Below, one piece after another: positions 1-10,365 of a stretch of DNA of 64,000 bases. Made by a program: the position numbers and the translations under genes. The notes under the pieces were generated by a model. The model searched no databases. It saw nothing but the letters and a program-made list of their open reading frames with translations, and was not told the DNA's origin. The DNA lies in assembly GCF_000346465.2 (NCBI RefSeq), contig NC_034014.1, positions 18,899,667-18,963,666 of the forward strand, in the 5' to 3' direction. This DNA is from Prunus persica (lineage: Eukaryota; Streptophyta; Magnoliopsida; Rosales; Rosaceae). The stretch's first letter is position 1; each line of letters starts with the position of its first letter.

Positions 1-183
1 GAGAAAATTCAGTAAGCCACATATGTTGTAAACACTAAGTTTGTAGCCATATTATTTTATAGTGAAAGGTTACTGTTGTTGCTCTCCGAGGACGTAGGCA
101 TAGCCGAACCTCGTTAAAAGCTGTGTCTTATCTATTCTACGTGCAGCTCAATATCCGCATATATTCCAGGTTATTTTATAACA
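1..183 (+). repeat. 5' LTR of the copia element (3' part only)
   Basis: Matches 6209-6391 almost base for base and ends with the same TTTTATAACA terminus. It holds the R/U5 part; the U3 promoter part is off the window. Confidence 0.93.
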
Positions 184-272
184 CGTTATCAGCACGATAG
201 TCTCTCCTTTTATTTCTGAAATTTTTCCAACTCAACACTATATATTATACTATATCTATCTGCTTCTCTATT

Positions 273-690
273 ACTAACCATTAACAAAAATGGACCCTTG
301 GTAATACTAAACATATTATCAGTGGGAGACCGTTACTAATACTAATTTTTTCTTATTTTATTCGGTGGTGGTTTTAACCCCACATTTAATTTTATTTATG
401 GTATGGTGTAGGCTTATTACCCATACGGCAATATTTATTTAAAGGGTGGTGCGGGTTTATCGTCCACGCCTTTACTTTTATTTAAATGAATGGAGCAGAA
501 TTAGTGCCCATACAAGCACATTTACTTTACCGCACATTTACTAACCATTAACAAAAATGGACCCTTGGTAATACTAAACATATTATCAGTGGGAGACCGT
601 TACTAATACTAACTTTTCTTATTTTATTCGGTGGTGGTTTTAACCCCACATTTAATTTTATTTAAAGTATGGTGCGGGTTTATCGTCCAT
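273..690 (+). repeat. two copies of a ~130-bp leader segment
   Basis: The segment beginning ACTAACCATTAACAAAAATG occurs at about 273-416 and again at about 539-690, with a few substitutions and a small indel. An unrelated linker with GCGGGTTTATCGTCCA-type motifs separates them. The offset is 267 bp. Confidence 0.85.
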
Positions 691-722
691 ACCAGCAAAT
701 TCATAACACTTTACTTTTATCT

Positions 723-899
723 TCAATTAATATACCTGAATAATGAGGACCTGAAATTCCTATTAATAAGTGGCTTAGTATTCAATTAATATACCTGAAT
801 AATGAGGACCTGAAATTCCTATTAACAAGTGGTTTAATATTCAATTAATATACCTAAATAATGAGGACCTGAAATTCCTATTAATAAGTGGCTTAATAT
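723..899 (+). repeat. 59-bp tandem repeat, three copies
   Basis: Units start at 723, 782 and 841, each opening TCAATTAATATACCT and containing GAGGACCTGAAATTCC. They differ at only a few sites, and the array stops 26 bp before the gag ATG. Confidence 0.9.
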
Positions 900-925
900 T
901 CCAGATCTCGAGCCTAAAGTTTTGG

Positions 926-1984
926 ATGGCAAATTTGGCAAAACTAGAGTTTGCTGCCTTGGACCTTTCCGGGGACAACTATTTATCATGGGTCCTGGAT
1001 GCCAAAATTCATCTACGAGCCAATGGCCTCGGACAAACAATTGTAGATGAGAATGATGCTTCGCCTGAAGAGAATGCGAAGGCCATGATTTTTCTTCGCC
1101 GCCACATCCATCAAGCGCTGAAGAGCGAATATGTGGTGGTTGATGAACCGTTGGTTCTGTGGAAAGCTATAGGTGAAAGATACGATCACCAGAAGACGAT
1201 GACTCTCCCAAGAGCTAGATACGAATGGACCCACTTGAGATTTCAAGATTTCAAGTCAGTGTCCGAGTATAACTCTGCTATACACAGAATTACCTCATTA
1301 ATGAGGCTATGTGGGGAAAATATATCTGAGGAGGATATGCTCGAAAAAACTCTGAGCACTTTTCATGCTTCAAATGTCCTCCTTCAACAGCAATACAGAC
1401 ATAGCAGTTTCAAGAAGTACTCGGAACTTGTCTCTTGCCTCTTGTTAGCTGAGCAGAATAATGAGCTCTTATTAAAGAATCACCAATCTCGCCCAACGGG
1501 CTCAGCACCACTTCCTGAAATAAATGCTGCATCTCAGGAAGTGAATGCCACTTCATCTCGTGGCAGTATCCACAAACGTGGGCGAGGGGGCAAGCGTGGC
1601 CACTGGCAATGGAGTAGAAAAAATCATGGTGCTCGTTCAGAGGGCTTAGGTCCAAGGAGCGGTCCATCCATGAATGGCAAAAATGCATCCCGTAATAAGA
1701 GAAAGGCACAGATGAGCCATGTGACTAGAAATGTTGAAAGCCCTTGTCACAGATGTGGTGCAAGGGGACATTGGATGCGCGCATGTCGTACACCCAGACA
1801 TTTGGCGGATCTCTATCAAGCTTCACTTAAGAACAGGAAAGTGGAGATAAATTACATTGATCATGCTCCGCCAGCCACAGATGGCTCATCAGAAATATCA
1901 CGTAAGCTAAACAAGACGCATCTAGATGTTTCTGATTTTGTTACTGAAAAAGGGAATGAAGGTTATGAGTCCGAATTAGATTAA
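926..1984 (+). CDS. gag: copia Gag (nucleocapsid) protein
   Basis: This 352-aa structural protein would form the virus-like particle that packages the element's RNA. Residues about 1-180 resemble the plant copia Gag N-terminal region (UBN2-like; conserved W22, W79 and W101 and an alpha-helical character). A basic Arg/Gly-rich linker follows at about 215-260. A single CCHC zinc knuckle is present (C274, C277, H282, C287; spacing CX2CX4HX4C). The ATG at 926 is the first in the frame after the leader repeats. The frame ends in TAA at 1982-1984. Pol lies downstream in the same reading frame, so Gag and Pol are separated by stops rather than by a frameshift. Confidence 0.93.
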   Translation: MANLAKLEFAALDLSGDNYLSWVLDAKIHLRANGLGQTIVDENDASPEENAKAMIFLRRHIHQALKSEYVVVDEPLVLWKAIGERYDHQKTMTLPRARYEWTHLRFQDFKSVSEYNSAIHRITSLMRLCGENISEEDMLEKTLSTFHASNVLLQQQYRHSSFKKYSELVSCLLLAEQNNELLLKNHQSRPTGSAPLPEINAASQEVNATSSRGSIHKRGRGGKRGHWQWSRKNHGARSEGLGPRSGPSMNGKNASRNKRKAQMSHVTRNVESPCHRCGARGHWMRACRTPRHLADLYQASLKNRKVEINYIDHAPPATDGSSEISRKLNKTHLDVSDFVTEKGNEGYESELD

Positions 1985-2153
1985 ATTCCTTAATGTACTA
2001 TTTGTATTAGCTGAAGTGTTGTTTAAATTTCAATCCAATAAAAGTGGTAATGCTGCCTTCTTTATTAAGTCCGAATTAGATTAAATTCCTTAATGTACTA
2101 TTTGTATTAGCTGAAGTGTTGTTTAAATAAAAGTGGTAATGTTGTCTTCTTTA
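1968..2153 (+). repeat. 100-bp tandem duplication spanning the gag stop
   Basis: A unit beginning AGTCCGAATTAGATTAAATT occurs at 1968 and again at 2068. The second copy lacks about 12 bp. The unit includes the last gag codons and stop, so that stop context is doubled. A pyrimidine-rich run ending TATATTCCAG follows at 2152-2162 and looks like a splice acceptor. Confidence 0.88.
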
Positions 2154-2185
2154 TATATTCCAGCTCATTTTACTTATTTGGTGGC

Positions 2186-5100
2186 ATGGATGTAAATTAT
2201 GGATGCCCTCAAAACAAAGGCTATGGCAGAGATATTTGTCTCGCAGACAGCGCAACTACTCATACGATCTTTCAAGATCGGAAGTATTTCTCAAAATTAA
2301 TACTTACAAAAGCAAAGGTAACAACCATATCAGGTCCTGCAGATCTGATCGAAGGTTCAGGAATAGCCCAAATTATGTTACCTAATGGAACAATATTGTC
2401 CATTCCAGATGCTTTGTATTCATCTAACTCCAGAAGGAATCTGTTGAGTTTCAAAGATATACGTTTGAATGGCTACCATGTTGAAACAAAGAAAGAGGAA
2501 AACATGGAATATCTTTGTATTACCTCCAGTAATACCCAAAAGCGTATACTGGAAAAGCTTTGTGAGCTCTCATCAGGGTTGTATTACACAACCATACGGA
2601 CAATTGAGGCACATAGTGTCATGGACCAAGAGTCTACTGACTCAAATGCTTTTAAGCTTTGGCATGACAGATTGGGTCATCCTGGATCCACCATGATGCG
2701 CAGGATTATCACCAACTCTAAAGGACATCCCTTGTTGACTAAACACATTATGTTATCAAGCGACATCTTTTGCCAAGCTTGTTCACAAGGGAAGTTGGTG
2801 ATCAGACCATCACAACCAAAGGTTGATGTTGAGTCTCCATCATTTTTGCAGAGAATTCAAGGGGACATTTGTGGACCCATTCATCCCCCATGTGGACCAT
2901 TTCGGTACTTTATGGTCTTGGTGGACGCATCTACCCGATGGTCACATGTTTGTCTTTTATCTACTCGGAATATGGCATTTGCTAGGCTTTTGGCTCAGAT
3001 AATTAAATTACGAGCCCAATTCCCAGATTATCCCATTAAGTCAATCAGACTCGATAATGCTGGTGAATTTACATCTCAGACTTTTGATGACTACTGCATG
3101 TCATTAGGCATTGATATTGAACATCCTGTTCCCCATGTGCATACTCAAAATGGCTTGGCAGAAGCTTTAATTAAACGCCTTCAATTGATAGCACGCACTT
3201 TGCTAATGAAAACAAAGTTGCCAGTTTCTGCTTGGGGATATGCCATTTTACATGCAGCATCGCTTGTGCGATTGAGGCCAATCGCCAATAATCAAGGTTC
3301 TCCAATACAACTCGTATTGGGAAATCAACCAAACATTTCACATTTAAGAATCTTTGGGTGTGCGGTATATGTGCCTATTGCACCATCGCAACGTACTAAG
3401 ATGGGCCCTCAACGCAGATTGGGAATTTATGTTGGTATTGATTCACCATCTATCATCAGATACTTGGAACCCCTGACGGGTGATATTTTTACCGCACGAT
3501 TTGCGGATTGTGATTTTGATGAGACAATCTTCCCACCTTTAGGTGGAGAAAAATCTGTGTCGAAAGAACAAGGCAAACTCATTCCTGAAAAACGATATGA
3601 ATTATCCTGGAATGTATCCACATTGTCTCATCTCGATCCTCATACTGCTCAATGCGAAAACGGAGTGAGAAGGATCATTCACCTCCAAAGTATTGCAAAT
3701 CAGATGCCAGATGCATTTAATGATGCAGCACAGGTGACGAAATCTCATATCCCAGCTGCAAATGCACCCGCACGGATTGATGTCCATAATGGACAAAGCA
3801 ATGTGCCAGCAAATGGTTCATCTGCTGCACGCCTAAAACGTGGCAGACCACTAGGCTCAAAGGATTCAGTTCCTCGAAAGAGGAAGTTGATGGACAAAAT
3901 GAATCCACATGAAATAAATAGAGAGCCCACAATTCATAATTCAAATGCCCCCAAAGAGGGACAGGTACTTCTTGACAAGGAAAAAGTCATTGGTGAAACA
4001 AGTGCCCCTGGAGTGGCAACCGTACCTGAAAGTCAAGAAATCTCCATAAATTATACGTCCACTAATGAATTGTGGAGTAGAAATGAGATGATCATCGATG
4101 ATATATTTGCATTCTCAGTGGCTGCTGAAATCATAAAAGATGATGATATTGAACCACGCTCTATTAATGAATGTACACAGAGGCAAGATTGGCCCAAGTG
4201 GAAGGATGCAATCCAGGCAGAATTAAATTCTTTGGAAAAGAGGAATGTTTTTGGACATATTAGTCCAACTCCACCCAATGTAAACCCTGTAGGTTACAAG
4301 TGGGTATTTACAAGAAAGCGCAATGAGAAAAATGAGATCTCAAGGTATAAAGCGCGACTCGTTGCGCAAGGTTTTTCACAAAGGCCTGGAATTGATTATG
4401 TGGAAACGTACTCTCCAGTAATGGACACAATTACATTCCGTTACCTAATAAGTTTGGCGGTTTCAGAAAAACTTGAAATGAGACTCATGGATGTTATTAC
4501 CGCATATTTGTATGGAGAATTGGATACAGATATATACATGAAAGTTCCAGAAGGATTCAGGTTGCCTGAAGCAGCCAGAAACACACCACGGGGCATGTTC
4601 TCAGTTAAATTGAGAAGATCATTATATGGGCTAAAACAATCTGGACGAATGTGGTACAATCGTCTCAGTAAGTATTTACTGAAGGAAGGATACACAAATG
4701 ATCCTGTTTGCCCATGTGTGTTTATTAAGAAATCAAAGTCTGGATTTGCGATAGTGGCAGTATATGTCGACGACATGAATCTAATTGGAACTTCTGCAGA
4801 GCTTCAAAAGACTGTTGATTATCTCAAACGTGAGTTTGAGATGAAGGATCTTGGAAAGACAAAATATTGTCTTGGCTTGCAGATTGAGCACAGTGCTAAT
4901 GGAATTTTGGTGCATCAATCAACTTATACTGAGAAAGTATTGAAACGGTTTGGCATGGATAAAGCCCATCCACTTAGCACTCCAATGGTCGTTCGATCGC
5001 TTGACACTAAGAAAGACCCATATCGTCCAAAAGGGAATGATGAAATGGTCCTTGGTCCAGAAGTACCATATCTTAGTGCAATAGGTGCTTTATTGTACCT

Positions 5101-5812
5101 CGCACAATGTACCAGACCAGACATATCATTCTCAGTAAATCTGTTAGCAAGGTACAGTTCTGCTCCAACAAGGCGACACTGGACCGGCATCAAACATGTT
5201 CTACGATACCTTCGTGGGACAACAGACATGGGGTTATTCTATTCCAGTGAATCGACCAACGCCCAGAGTATTATTGGTTATGCTGATGCAGGATATCTCT
5301 CTGATCCACATCAAGGACGATCACAGACTGGGTATGTATTTACATGTGGAGGAACTGCGATCTCATGGCGTTCAACAAAACAAACATTAGTGGCCACATC
5401 TTCCAATCACTCGGAAATACTTGCCCTCCATGAAGCCAGTCGTGAATGCGTTTGGTTAAGATCGGTAATCCATCACATCCGAAGCACATGTGCCCTACCC
5501 TCAACAACAGATACTCCAACAATTCTGAATGAGGACAATGCCGCTTGTATTGCTCAGATTACAGGAGGATATATCAAGGGTGACAGGACCAAACACATAT
5601 CACCAAAGTTTTTCTATACACATGAGCTCCAGAAGAGTCAAGAAATCAAAGTCAGACAAATCCGCTCAAGTGATAACCTGGCAGATCTCTTCACTAAATC
5701 ATTGCCGAAATATACATTCCAAAAGTTAGTACATGGCATCGGATTACGACAACTCTGCAAGCAATCAAGTTGGAGCATGCAAAATCAGGGGGAGCATTCA
5801 AGAGTCCTCTAA
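2186..5812 (+). CDS. pol: copia Pol polyprotein: protease, integrase, RT, RNase H
   Basis: This 1208-aa ORF has no internal stop. Protease has the catalytic D21-S-A triad. The GAG-pre-integrase/zinc region begins near residue 158 (LWHDRLGHP, then CQAC). Integrase has the D227, D290, E326 catalytic residues with the D(35)E spacing. RT_2-type reverse transcriptase runs about 690-930 with Y860-V-D-D. RNase H follows from about 1031 (GYADAGY, then ATSSNHSE). The protein would cut the polyprotein, copy the RNA and integrate the cDNA. The first ATG of the frame is 2186, but in vivo the protein is probably made as a Gag-Pol fusion by splicing or readthrough; the 200-bp gap after gag is in the same frame and carries stops. 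The C-terminus is 117 bp before the 3' LTR. Confidence 0.96.
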   Translation: MDVNYGCPQNKGYGRDICLADSATTHTIFQDRKYFSKLILTKAKVTTISGPADLIEGSGIAQIMLPNGTILSIPDALYSSNSRRNLLSFKDIRLNGYHVETKKEENMEYLCITSSNTQKRILEKLCELSSGLYYTTIRTIEAHSVMDQESTDSNAFKLWHDRLGHPGSTMMRRIITNSKGHPLLTKHIMLSSDIFCQACSQGKLVIRPSQPKVDVESPSFLQRIQGDICGPIHPPCGPFRYFMVLVDASTRWSHVCLLSTRNMAFARLLAQIIKLRAQFPDYPIKSIRLDNAGEFTSQTFDDYCMSLGIDIEHPVPHVHTQNGLAEALIKRLQLIARTLLMKTKLPVSAWGYAILHAASLVRLRPIANNQGSPIQLVLGNQPNISHLRIFGCAVYVPIAPSQRTKMGPQRRLGIYVGIDSPSIIRYLEPLTGDIFTARFADCDFDETIFPPLGGEKSVSKEQGKLIPEKRYELSWNVSTLSHLDPHTAQCENGVRRIIHLQSIANQMPDAFNDAAQVTKSHIPAANAPARIDVHNGQSNVPANGSSAARLKRGRPLGSKDSVPRKRKLMDKMNPHEINREPTIHNSNAPKEGQVLLDKEKVIGETSAPGVATVPESQEISINYTSTNELWSRNEMIIDDIFAFSVAAEIIKDDDIEPRSINECTQRQDWPKWKDAIQAELNSLEKRNVFGHISPTPPNVNPVGYKWVFTRKRNEKNEISRYKARLVAQGFSQRPGIDYVETYSPVMDTITFRYLISLAVSEKLEMRLMDVITAYLYGELDTDIYMKVPEGFRLPEAARNTPRGMFSVKLRRSLYGLKQSGRMWYNRLSKYLLKEGYTNDPVCPCVFIKKSKSGFAIVAVYVDDMNLIGTSAELQKTVDYLKREFEMKDLGKTKYCLGLQIEHSANGILVHQSTYTEKVLKRFGMDKAHPLSTPMVVRSLDTKKDPYRPKGNDEMVLGPEVPYLSAIGALLYLAQCTRPDISFSVNLLARYSSAPTRRHWTGIKHVLRYLRGTTDMGLFYSSESTNAQSIIGYADAGYLSDPHQGRSQTGYVFTCGGTAISWRSTKQTLVATSSNHSEILALHEASRECVWLRSVIHHIRSTCALPSTTDTPTILNEDNAACIAQITGGYIKGDRTKHISPKFFYTHELQKSQEIKVRQIRSSDNLADLFTKSLPKYTFQKLVHGIGLRQLCKQSSWSMQNQGEHSRVL

Positions 5813-5920
5813 CATAGGACATATGCACGTTGTACTCTTTTTCCTTCGCTTAGATTTTCCCACTGGGTTTTTCCAAGCAAGGTTTTAATGAGGCAACCAA
5901 TCTAGGGTCATGTGGTCTCC

Positions 5921-5929
5921 AAGGGGGAG
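5921..5929 (+). other. polypurine tract of the copia element
   Basis: AAGGGGGAG immediately precedes the TG of the 3' LTR, the expected place and composition for the plus-strand primer. Confidence 0.85.
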
Positions 5930-6391
5930 TGTTATAAAAGTCTTGAAATGGAGCCCACACATACTGTTCATTACTGTACATTACTGTTCATCACTGTTCA
6001 TTTGACGGCTTTGATACTGTTCATTACTGTTCATTACTGTTCATTTGGCGGCTTTGATAGAGTTTGTCTGTCACGGGTGAACAGTGATGAATAGTGATGA
6101 ATAGTGATTATTTCAGCCTATAAATAAGAAGAGAAACGGAAAGAAGAGGAAGAAGAAAAAAAAAAGAGAAAGGAAGAGAAAGAAAGAAAAGAGAGAAATT
6201 CTTCTAGAGAGAAAATTCAGTGAGCCACATATGTTGTAAACACTAAGTTTGTAGCCATATTATTTTATAGTGAAAGGTTACTGTTGTTGCTCTCCGAGGA
6301 CGTAGGCATAGCCGAACCTCGTTAAAAGCTGTGTCTTATCTATTCTACGTGCAGCTCAATATCCGCATATATTCCAGGTTATTTTATAACA
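5930..6391 (+). repeat. 3' LTR of the copia element (462 bp)
   Basis: Bounded by TGTTATAAAA and TTTTATAACA. U3 holds iterated ACTGTTCATT units (5963-6045) followed by inverted copies (6076-6110) that could fold into a long hairpin. A TATAAATA box sits at 6119-6126, then a purine-rich GAAAGA stretch and the part shared with the 5' end of the window. Confidence 0.93.
6119..6126 (+). promoter_or_regulatory. TATA box of the copia LTR
   Basis: TATAAATA lies just downstream of the U3 inverted repeats and about 80 bp upstream of the segment shared with the 5' LTR, so transcription would start around 6150. Confidence 0.65.
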
Positions 6392-8844
6392 GCCATCAGA
6401 ATCATCCTTTTTTCGAACTATTTCATCCTACCTAATAGAACTACATATTGTATTGGAGAAGGAAACACATCAAGCCTCTATCTTCTTTAAAAATTAGTTT
6501 TTTGCACTTAATTTCTATCTACACATTTATGCAGTTTGTATTATTAATTTCTGTATAAGCCTATTGCTTCGTGTATTAATATAGTGATCTAATATTATAA
6601 GTCATTTATTGATTTTTCCTAACACTAGAAACAACGTATTTGCAATTATTCATAACATGCAACACTTTCTAAAAGTAGGAACTTCTAAGGAAAATAAAAA
6701 TTATGATATATAAATGTCATTGGCCAATATTGAAGTATCACTATTATGTTTAATAGAGAAATCTCTCCTTTTGAATTATTTTATGAGAAAAATCCATTAT
6801 TTCCATATTAAATCTAGTTATTTTGTTTCTCCTATATCGTTCTTGGAATATGAGAGAGTTTAACAGAACATAGTATTCTACTTCACATTAGAAAAAAAAA
6901 AAAAAAAAAGTTTATTTTTAGTAGGCAATGAGAGATTCTTTTTTTTTTTTCCTTAAATATGAAAGAATTCAATTAAAAATGTTAAATTTTCAAATAGTTC
7001 GAATCCAAGTAAAATGTTTGAAAAGACCATTTCTATCCGAAGGTGCAGAGAGAAAACTTTAGGGTAGAGAAGAAGTGGGTGTGAGTAGCTTGAGAGTGAT
7101 GTCCACGTAGGAAACGACGTGTGACCACGTCAAATTGATGCCATCGCTTCTACAACACGCAACTTTTTCCACATCCTTACTCATTCCTCCACTTTTTGTT
7201 TTGTGACAACTTGACATATTAGGCTTAACTTAACCACGGTTACTTTGGTATCTAATATCACACAATTCACCCCCTATGAAGTAACCCCTTTACATAAATG
7301 GGTTTTGACTTAAAAGGCATGTGGTCTCCAGTTTGAATTCTCCATAATTATATACATTATTTCTTATAACATTCCACACGTAATTACTTTTTATGTAATA
7401 ACGACAATAAAAGCATGTCATATTAACTCTATTATGCACATAATTGCGTAAATATGGTGCATTCTCAAGGGTCCTGTAAGGTGTCACTACTTCAGGACGT
7501 CTATGACCCTCCATTAGGATGAAGGAAGTGAAAATTACATAAAATTCTAAAATGACGGAATTTAGATTTCTATTATTTGGATTTATGTATATAGAATTTT
7601 GTAAATGACACTATAAAAATTGTGAAATAACACCTATTTTAGTGGAAATTGAACTCGGAAATTTGATGTCCCAATTTTTACCTTTTTTTCTGCGCGTCAC
7701 TTAATAAATTCCTCGCTTAAGTTGCCAAATAAAAGAATTGTTAATTTCTTCTTTAAATTTTTTAACTTCTAAATTCTAAATTATTTTCTCTTATCTAAAC
7801 GAAAGATGATTAAATTAATATAGTTTCAATACAACAAGACTACATTATTAAATAGGTTGACCCAACTCAACTCAACCCGAATCAATTATTTTATGTCGTT
7901 TTCTAGTCTTGTAATCAACCATACGGTGTCAAAGATTACCACCTATGTAGTCAAGTAGCAATAGTGGGGCAGGTTGATTGGGGTCATAGAATTGCGTGAT
8001 GAAGCCAAATTGGCTTTTCGAGAACCACAAGAATCGACCTTTTCTTTCTCTTTCTACTCTCATATCAGAGCAGGCGCCGCAATTGATGATATAATGTTGT
8101 CGGGTCCCTCTCAAACTATCGTCACTCCTTACCCTTGCATCTTTTGCTTTGCGGCCCCAACTGACCCACAACCCATGAAAGCATCAACTTATTAATTAGG
8201 CTTTATCTAATTGACCTCACTAATTAATCTCATCATCACCACCTCATTTTATCCGCATCAGTTTATCTACATGTCATTATGAACCTCACTAACCTCACAA
8301 TAACAATAGAATTTTATAATAATTACCTAAAAAGGATGGTTATCTTATCTACATCTTTTTTTACCATTTTTTTACAGTTTTTTTATATTTAGAATAAGTT
8401 GCAGAGATTCTTTGGCTATTCTGTGCTATTTTTCACCTCTTTTTTGTGAAAGTTTTCTTTATATTGTTGTAACTTAGTTTTTTTTTTAAATTTTATCTCT
8501 GTTTGATTGTTTTGAATTTACAATATTAGTTGGAATGTCTAAACCTTAATGCCAACAAGGCTACCTTGGTTGAAATTTGAATCGATATAATGCTATTGAA
8601 AGTGATGAATTTGTTATAGTGTGTGTGCCATTCCATGTTTGAATGGATTTGTTTTAAGTACTAATCAATCTTGACCAAACTTGATTAATTAATAATGTTG
8701 AATTAAGACATTTTTATACAATACCATTTAAATATGTGTTGTCATGTTGATATTATTCATTAATACTTGCATTAGTTGGTCATGAAACTTTTGATTTCAG
8801 GTTAAATAGAAGCAATTCTAATATATTAATATCATAGATACATC
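6392..8844. other. intergenic, no gene recognised
   Basis: AT-rich spacer right of the copia element. It has homopolymer runs near 6893-6909 and 6940-6951. No ORF has convincing protein character and I see no RNA gene. Confidence 0.6.
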
Positions 8845-9017
8845 GGGTAGTGATTTTCTCACTCTTCTTTTGTCTACTTACACTCCTTGTTGTTTTTTCT
8901 AATAGTTTTTACTATAACAAAAAAGGGAATGTAAGTGGACAAAAGAGGAGTGGGAACATACAATTTCTAACAAAGAGAGTATAAGTGGATAAAAGAAGAG
9001 TGGGAAAATCAGCTCTC
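8845..9017. mobile_element. foldback MITE, copy 1
   Basis: The left end GGGTAGTGATTTTCTCACTC is matched in inverse by the right end around 8998-9017 (GAGTGGGAAAATCAGCTCTC). A further inverted copy of the arm (AAGTGGACAAAAGAGGAGTG) lies at about 8931-8950, so the right arm appears twice. The same family recurs at 24684-24785. It is non-coding; the superfamily is not determined. Confidence 0.7.
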
Positions 9018-9568
9018 ATTACATTAATGTCAAGTTGAAAATGATATTTTAAAATAAAAATGAAAATTAGAACTTTCCATTTTTCTCTTTAACTAAACTG
9101 AAACTATTCACGATAATAATCAAATGGTTAACTAATTTTCGATTCGATTAATTTTTTTTATTTATAAAGATGCTGAAAAATGATGATTTCAAAAAAGAAT
9201 TGTCCTGATCATGAGAGGACCATTGTGGTGTGCATCCAAACTAGTATTATTAACTTACGTTCTTGGACACTCCTAATTTAGGTTTGAACTAAAAGAAATA
9301 TCTAAAATGCCGTAAGTATACCAAATTCCTTGATGTTGATTTTTGTTTTCAGAAAAAAAATAAAAAAAATCGACGGTCCATATTAATGGTCCAGTACCAA
9401 ATGTGATAACAAAAAAACACTGACTCAATGCCATTGCAATTTTCGCTGAGGTTGAGGTGGCAGTGAAACGGCAAGTCATAACAGTGTAAACGACAAAACG
9501 CATGAAAATCCAAAATTTGCTAACGGGAGCACATAACAGTCAACCTAATCGAGCAAATCGAAGACAGC
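9018..9568. other. intergenic, distal upstream of the ERF gene
   Basis: AT-rich spacer with an A-run at 9353-9370. No gene was recognised. The part nearest 9568 merges into the ERF promoter. Confidence 0.55.
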
Positions 9569-9781
9569 CACGTGTAAAGCCCTGGCTCCTCAACAGACAA
9601 CTGCCCGTCACTAAATACAATGCACAAAAACGTGTCATGTCGTCATTGCGCGCCCACATCGAATAAAGGTATCTTTGAAGTTGACGAGGCAGAAATGATT
9701 AATTAATGAAGAAAAACGTGGTTAGAGAGAGAAAACCGGAGCCTTAAGCCAGAGAGAGCCACTGGCTTCAGGCTTATATAA
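9569..9781 (+). promoter_or_regulatory. promoter of the RAP2.4-type ERF gene with ABRE-like sites
   Basis: Three ACGT-core sites are visible: CACGTG at 9569-9574, ACGTGTC at 9630-9636 and ACGTGG at 9716-9721. They are followed by TATATAA at 9775-9781. ACGTGTC and CACGTG are typical abscisic-acid response element cores bound by bZIP factors, so ABA or drought regulation is a reasonable inference. The start of transcription would be near 9805-9812. Confidence 0.6.
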
Positions 9782-9805
9782 GCAGAGAGCAAGTGACCCA
9801 AGGAA

Positions 9806-10365
9806 GCACAAGAGAGCCAAAAACACCAAAGTGAGGCCACAAAAACAAAAAGAGTGAGAGTGAGAGAGAGCTTTTCTGCAACTGTGTTTGATAATTTTGC
9901 TTGTTCTTCAACTCCTTCCCCTTTCTCTTTGACCCCTCTTCTCTGAATCCCTTTCTGTCATCGTCTGTTTTTCGAAAGAACATATTTTGGGGCTTGTTTT
10001 TTGGAATCTTAATTGGAAATTACATCAATTGTGATAAAACAAAGCAAACCCGGAAGGGTATTTCTGGAAGCAGGTGATTCAGAACAGTGATCCAGGTTTT
10101 TTCTCCCCTTTTTTTTTTCAGTATAAAGTTTTAAGCTTTTCTTTTATCAACTAGGAGGGTTTATTTTTGTCCCTCGAAGGTTGTTTTTTTCTAAGCCTGT
10201 TTAGTTTTTTCTTTGTGCAAAAAACCTTGTTCTTTTAATCTGGGTTTTTTTTTCCTCCTTCTTGGATTTAGTCTACCTGTTCTTTGATTTTGGTAAGAAA
10301 CAGGTTGGTTTTAAGGAAGTATATTTTCTGTCTTATATTCTAGCTTTTACCCCTTTTGTGACTAC
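9806..10365 (+). other. 5' untranslated region of the ERF gene, possibly with an intron
   Basis: About 560 bp between the inferred start site and the ATG, pyrimidine-rich. A possible intron runs from AG|GTGATT at 10074 to a TAG near 10343 or a CAG near 10303; I cannot choose between them or prove splicing. Confidence 0.4.

Larger units (their letters stand above)
184..925 (+). other. copia 5' leader, repeat-rich and untranslated
   Basis: This 742-bp stretch between the LTR and the gag ATG has no long ORF. It contains two direct-repeat systems: a roughly 130-bp segment present twice 267 bp apart, and a 59-bp unit present three times. The packaging signal and primer-binding site would be expected here, but I cannot point to them beyond the CGTTATCAGCACGA that abuts the LTR. 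Confidence 0.75.
1..6391 (+). mobile_element. Ty1/copia LTR retrotransposon, nearly complete, young
   Basis: The order is partial 5' LTR, leader, gag, pol (protease, integrase, RT, RNase H), polypurine tract, 3' LTR, which is the Ty1/copia order because integrase precedes RT. The LTR terminal sequences TGTTATAAAA and TTTTATAACA are inverted repeats of each other. Over the 183 bp where both LTRs can be compared I see one difference (position 14, A, against G in the 3' LTR), which suggests a recent insertion. Neither gag nor pol carries an internal stop. The 5' end of the 5' LTR and the left target-site duplication lie outside the window; the bases after the 3' LTR are GCCAT. The primer-binding site would follow position 183 (CGTTATCAGCACGA); I could not assign it to a tRNA with confidence. 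The lineage within copia was not determined. Confidence 0.95.

Noticed and set aside
184..200. Assigning the copia primer-binding site to initiator-Met tRNA
   Set aside because: CGTTATCAGCACGA does not match the usual TGGTATCAGAGC; I could not match it to a tRNA by eye.
2272..5729. Many minus-strand and alternative-frame ORFs inside copia pol
   Set aside because: Shadows of the 1208-codon pol frame.
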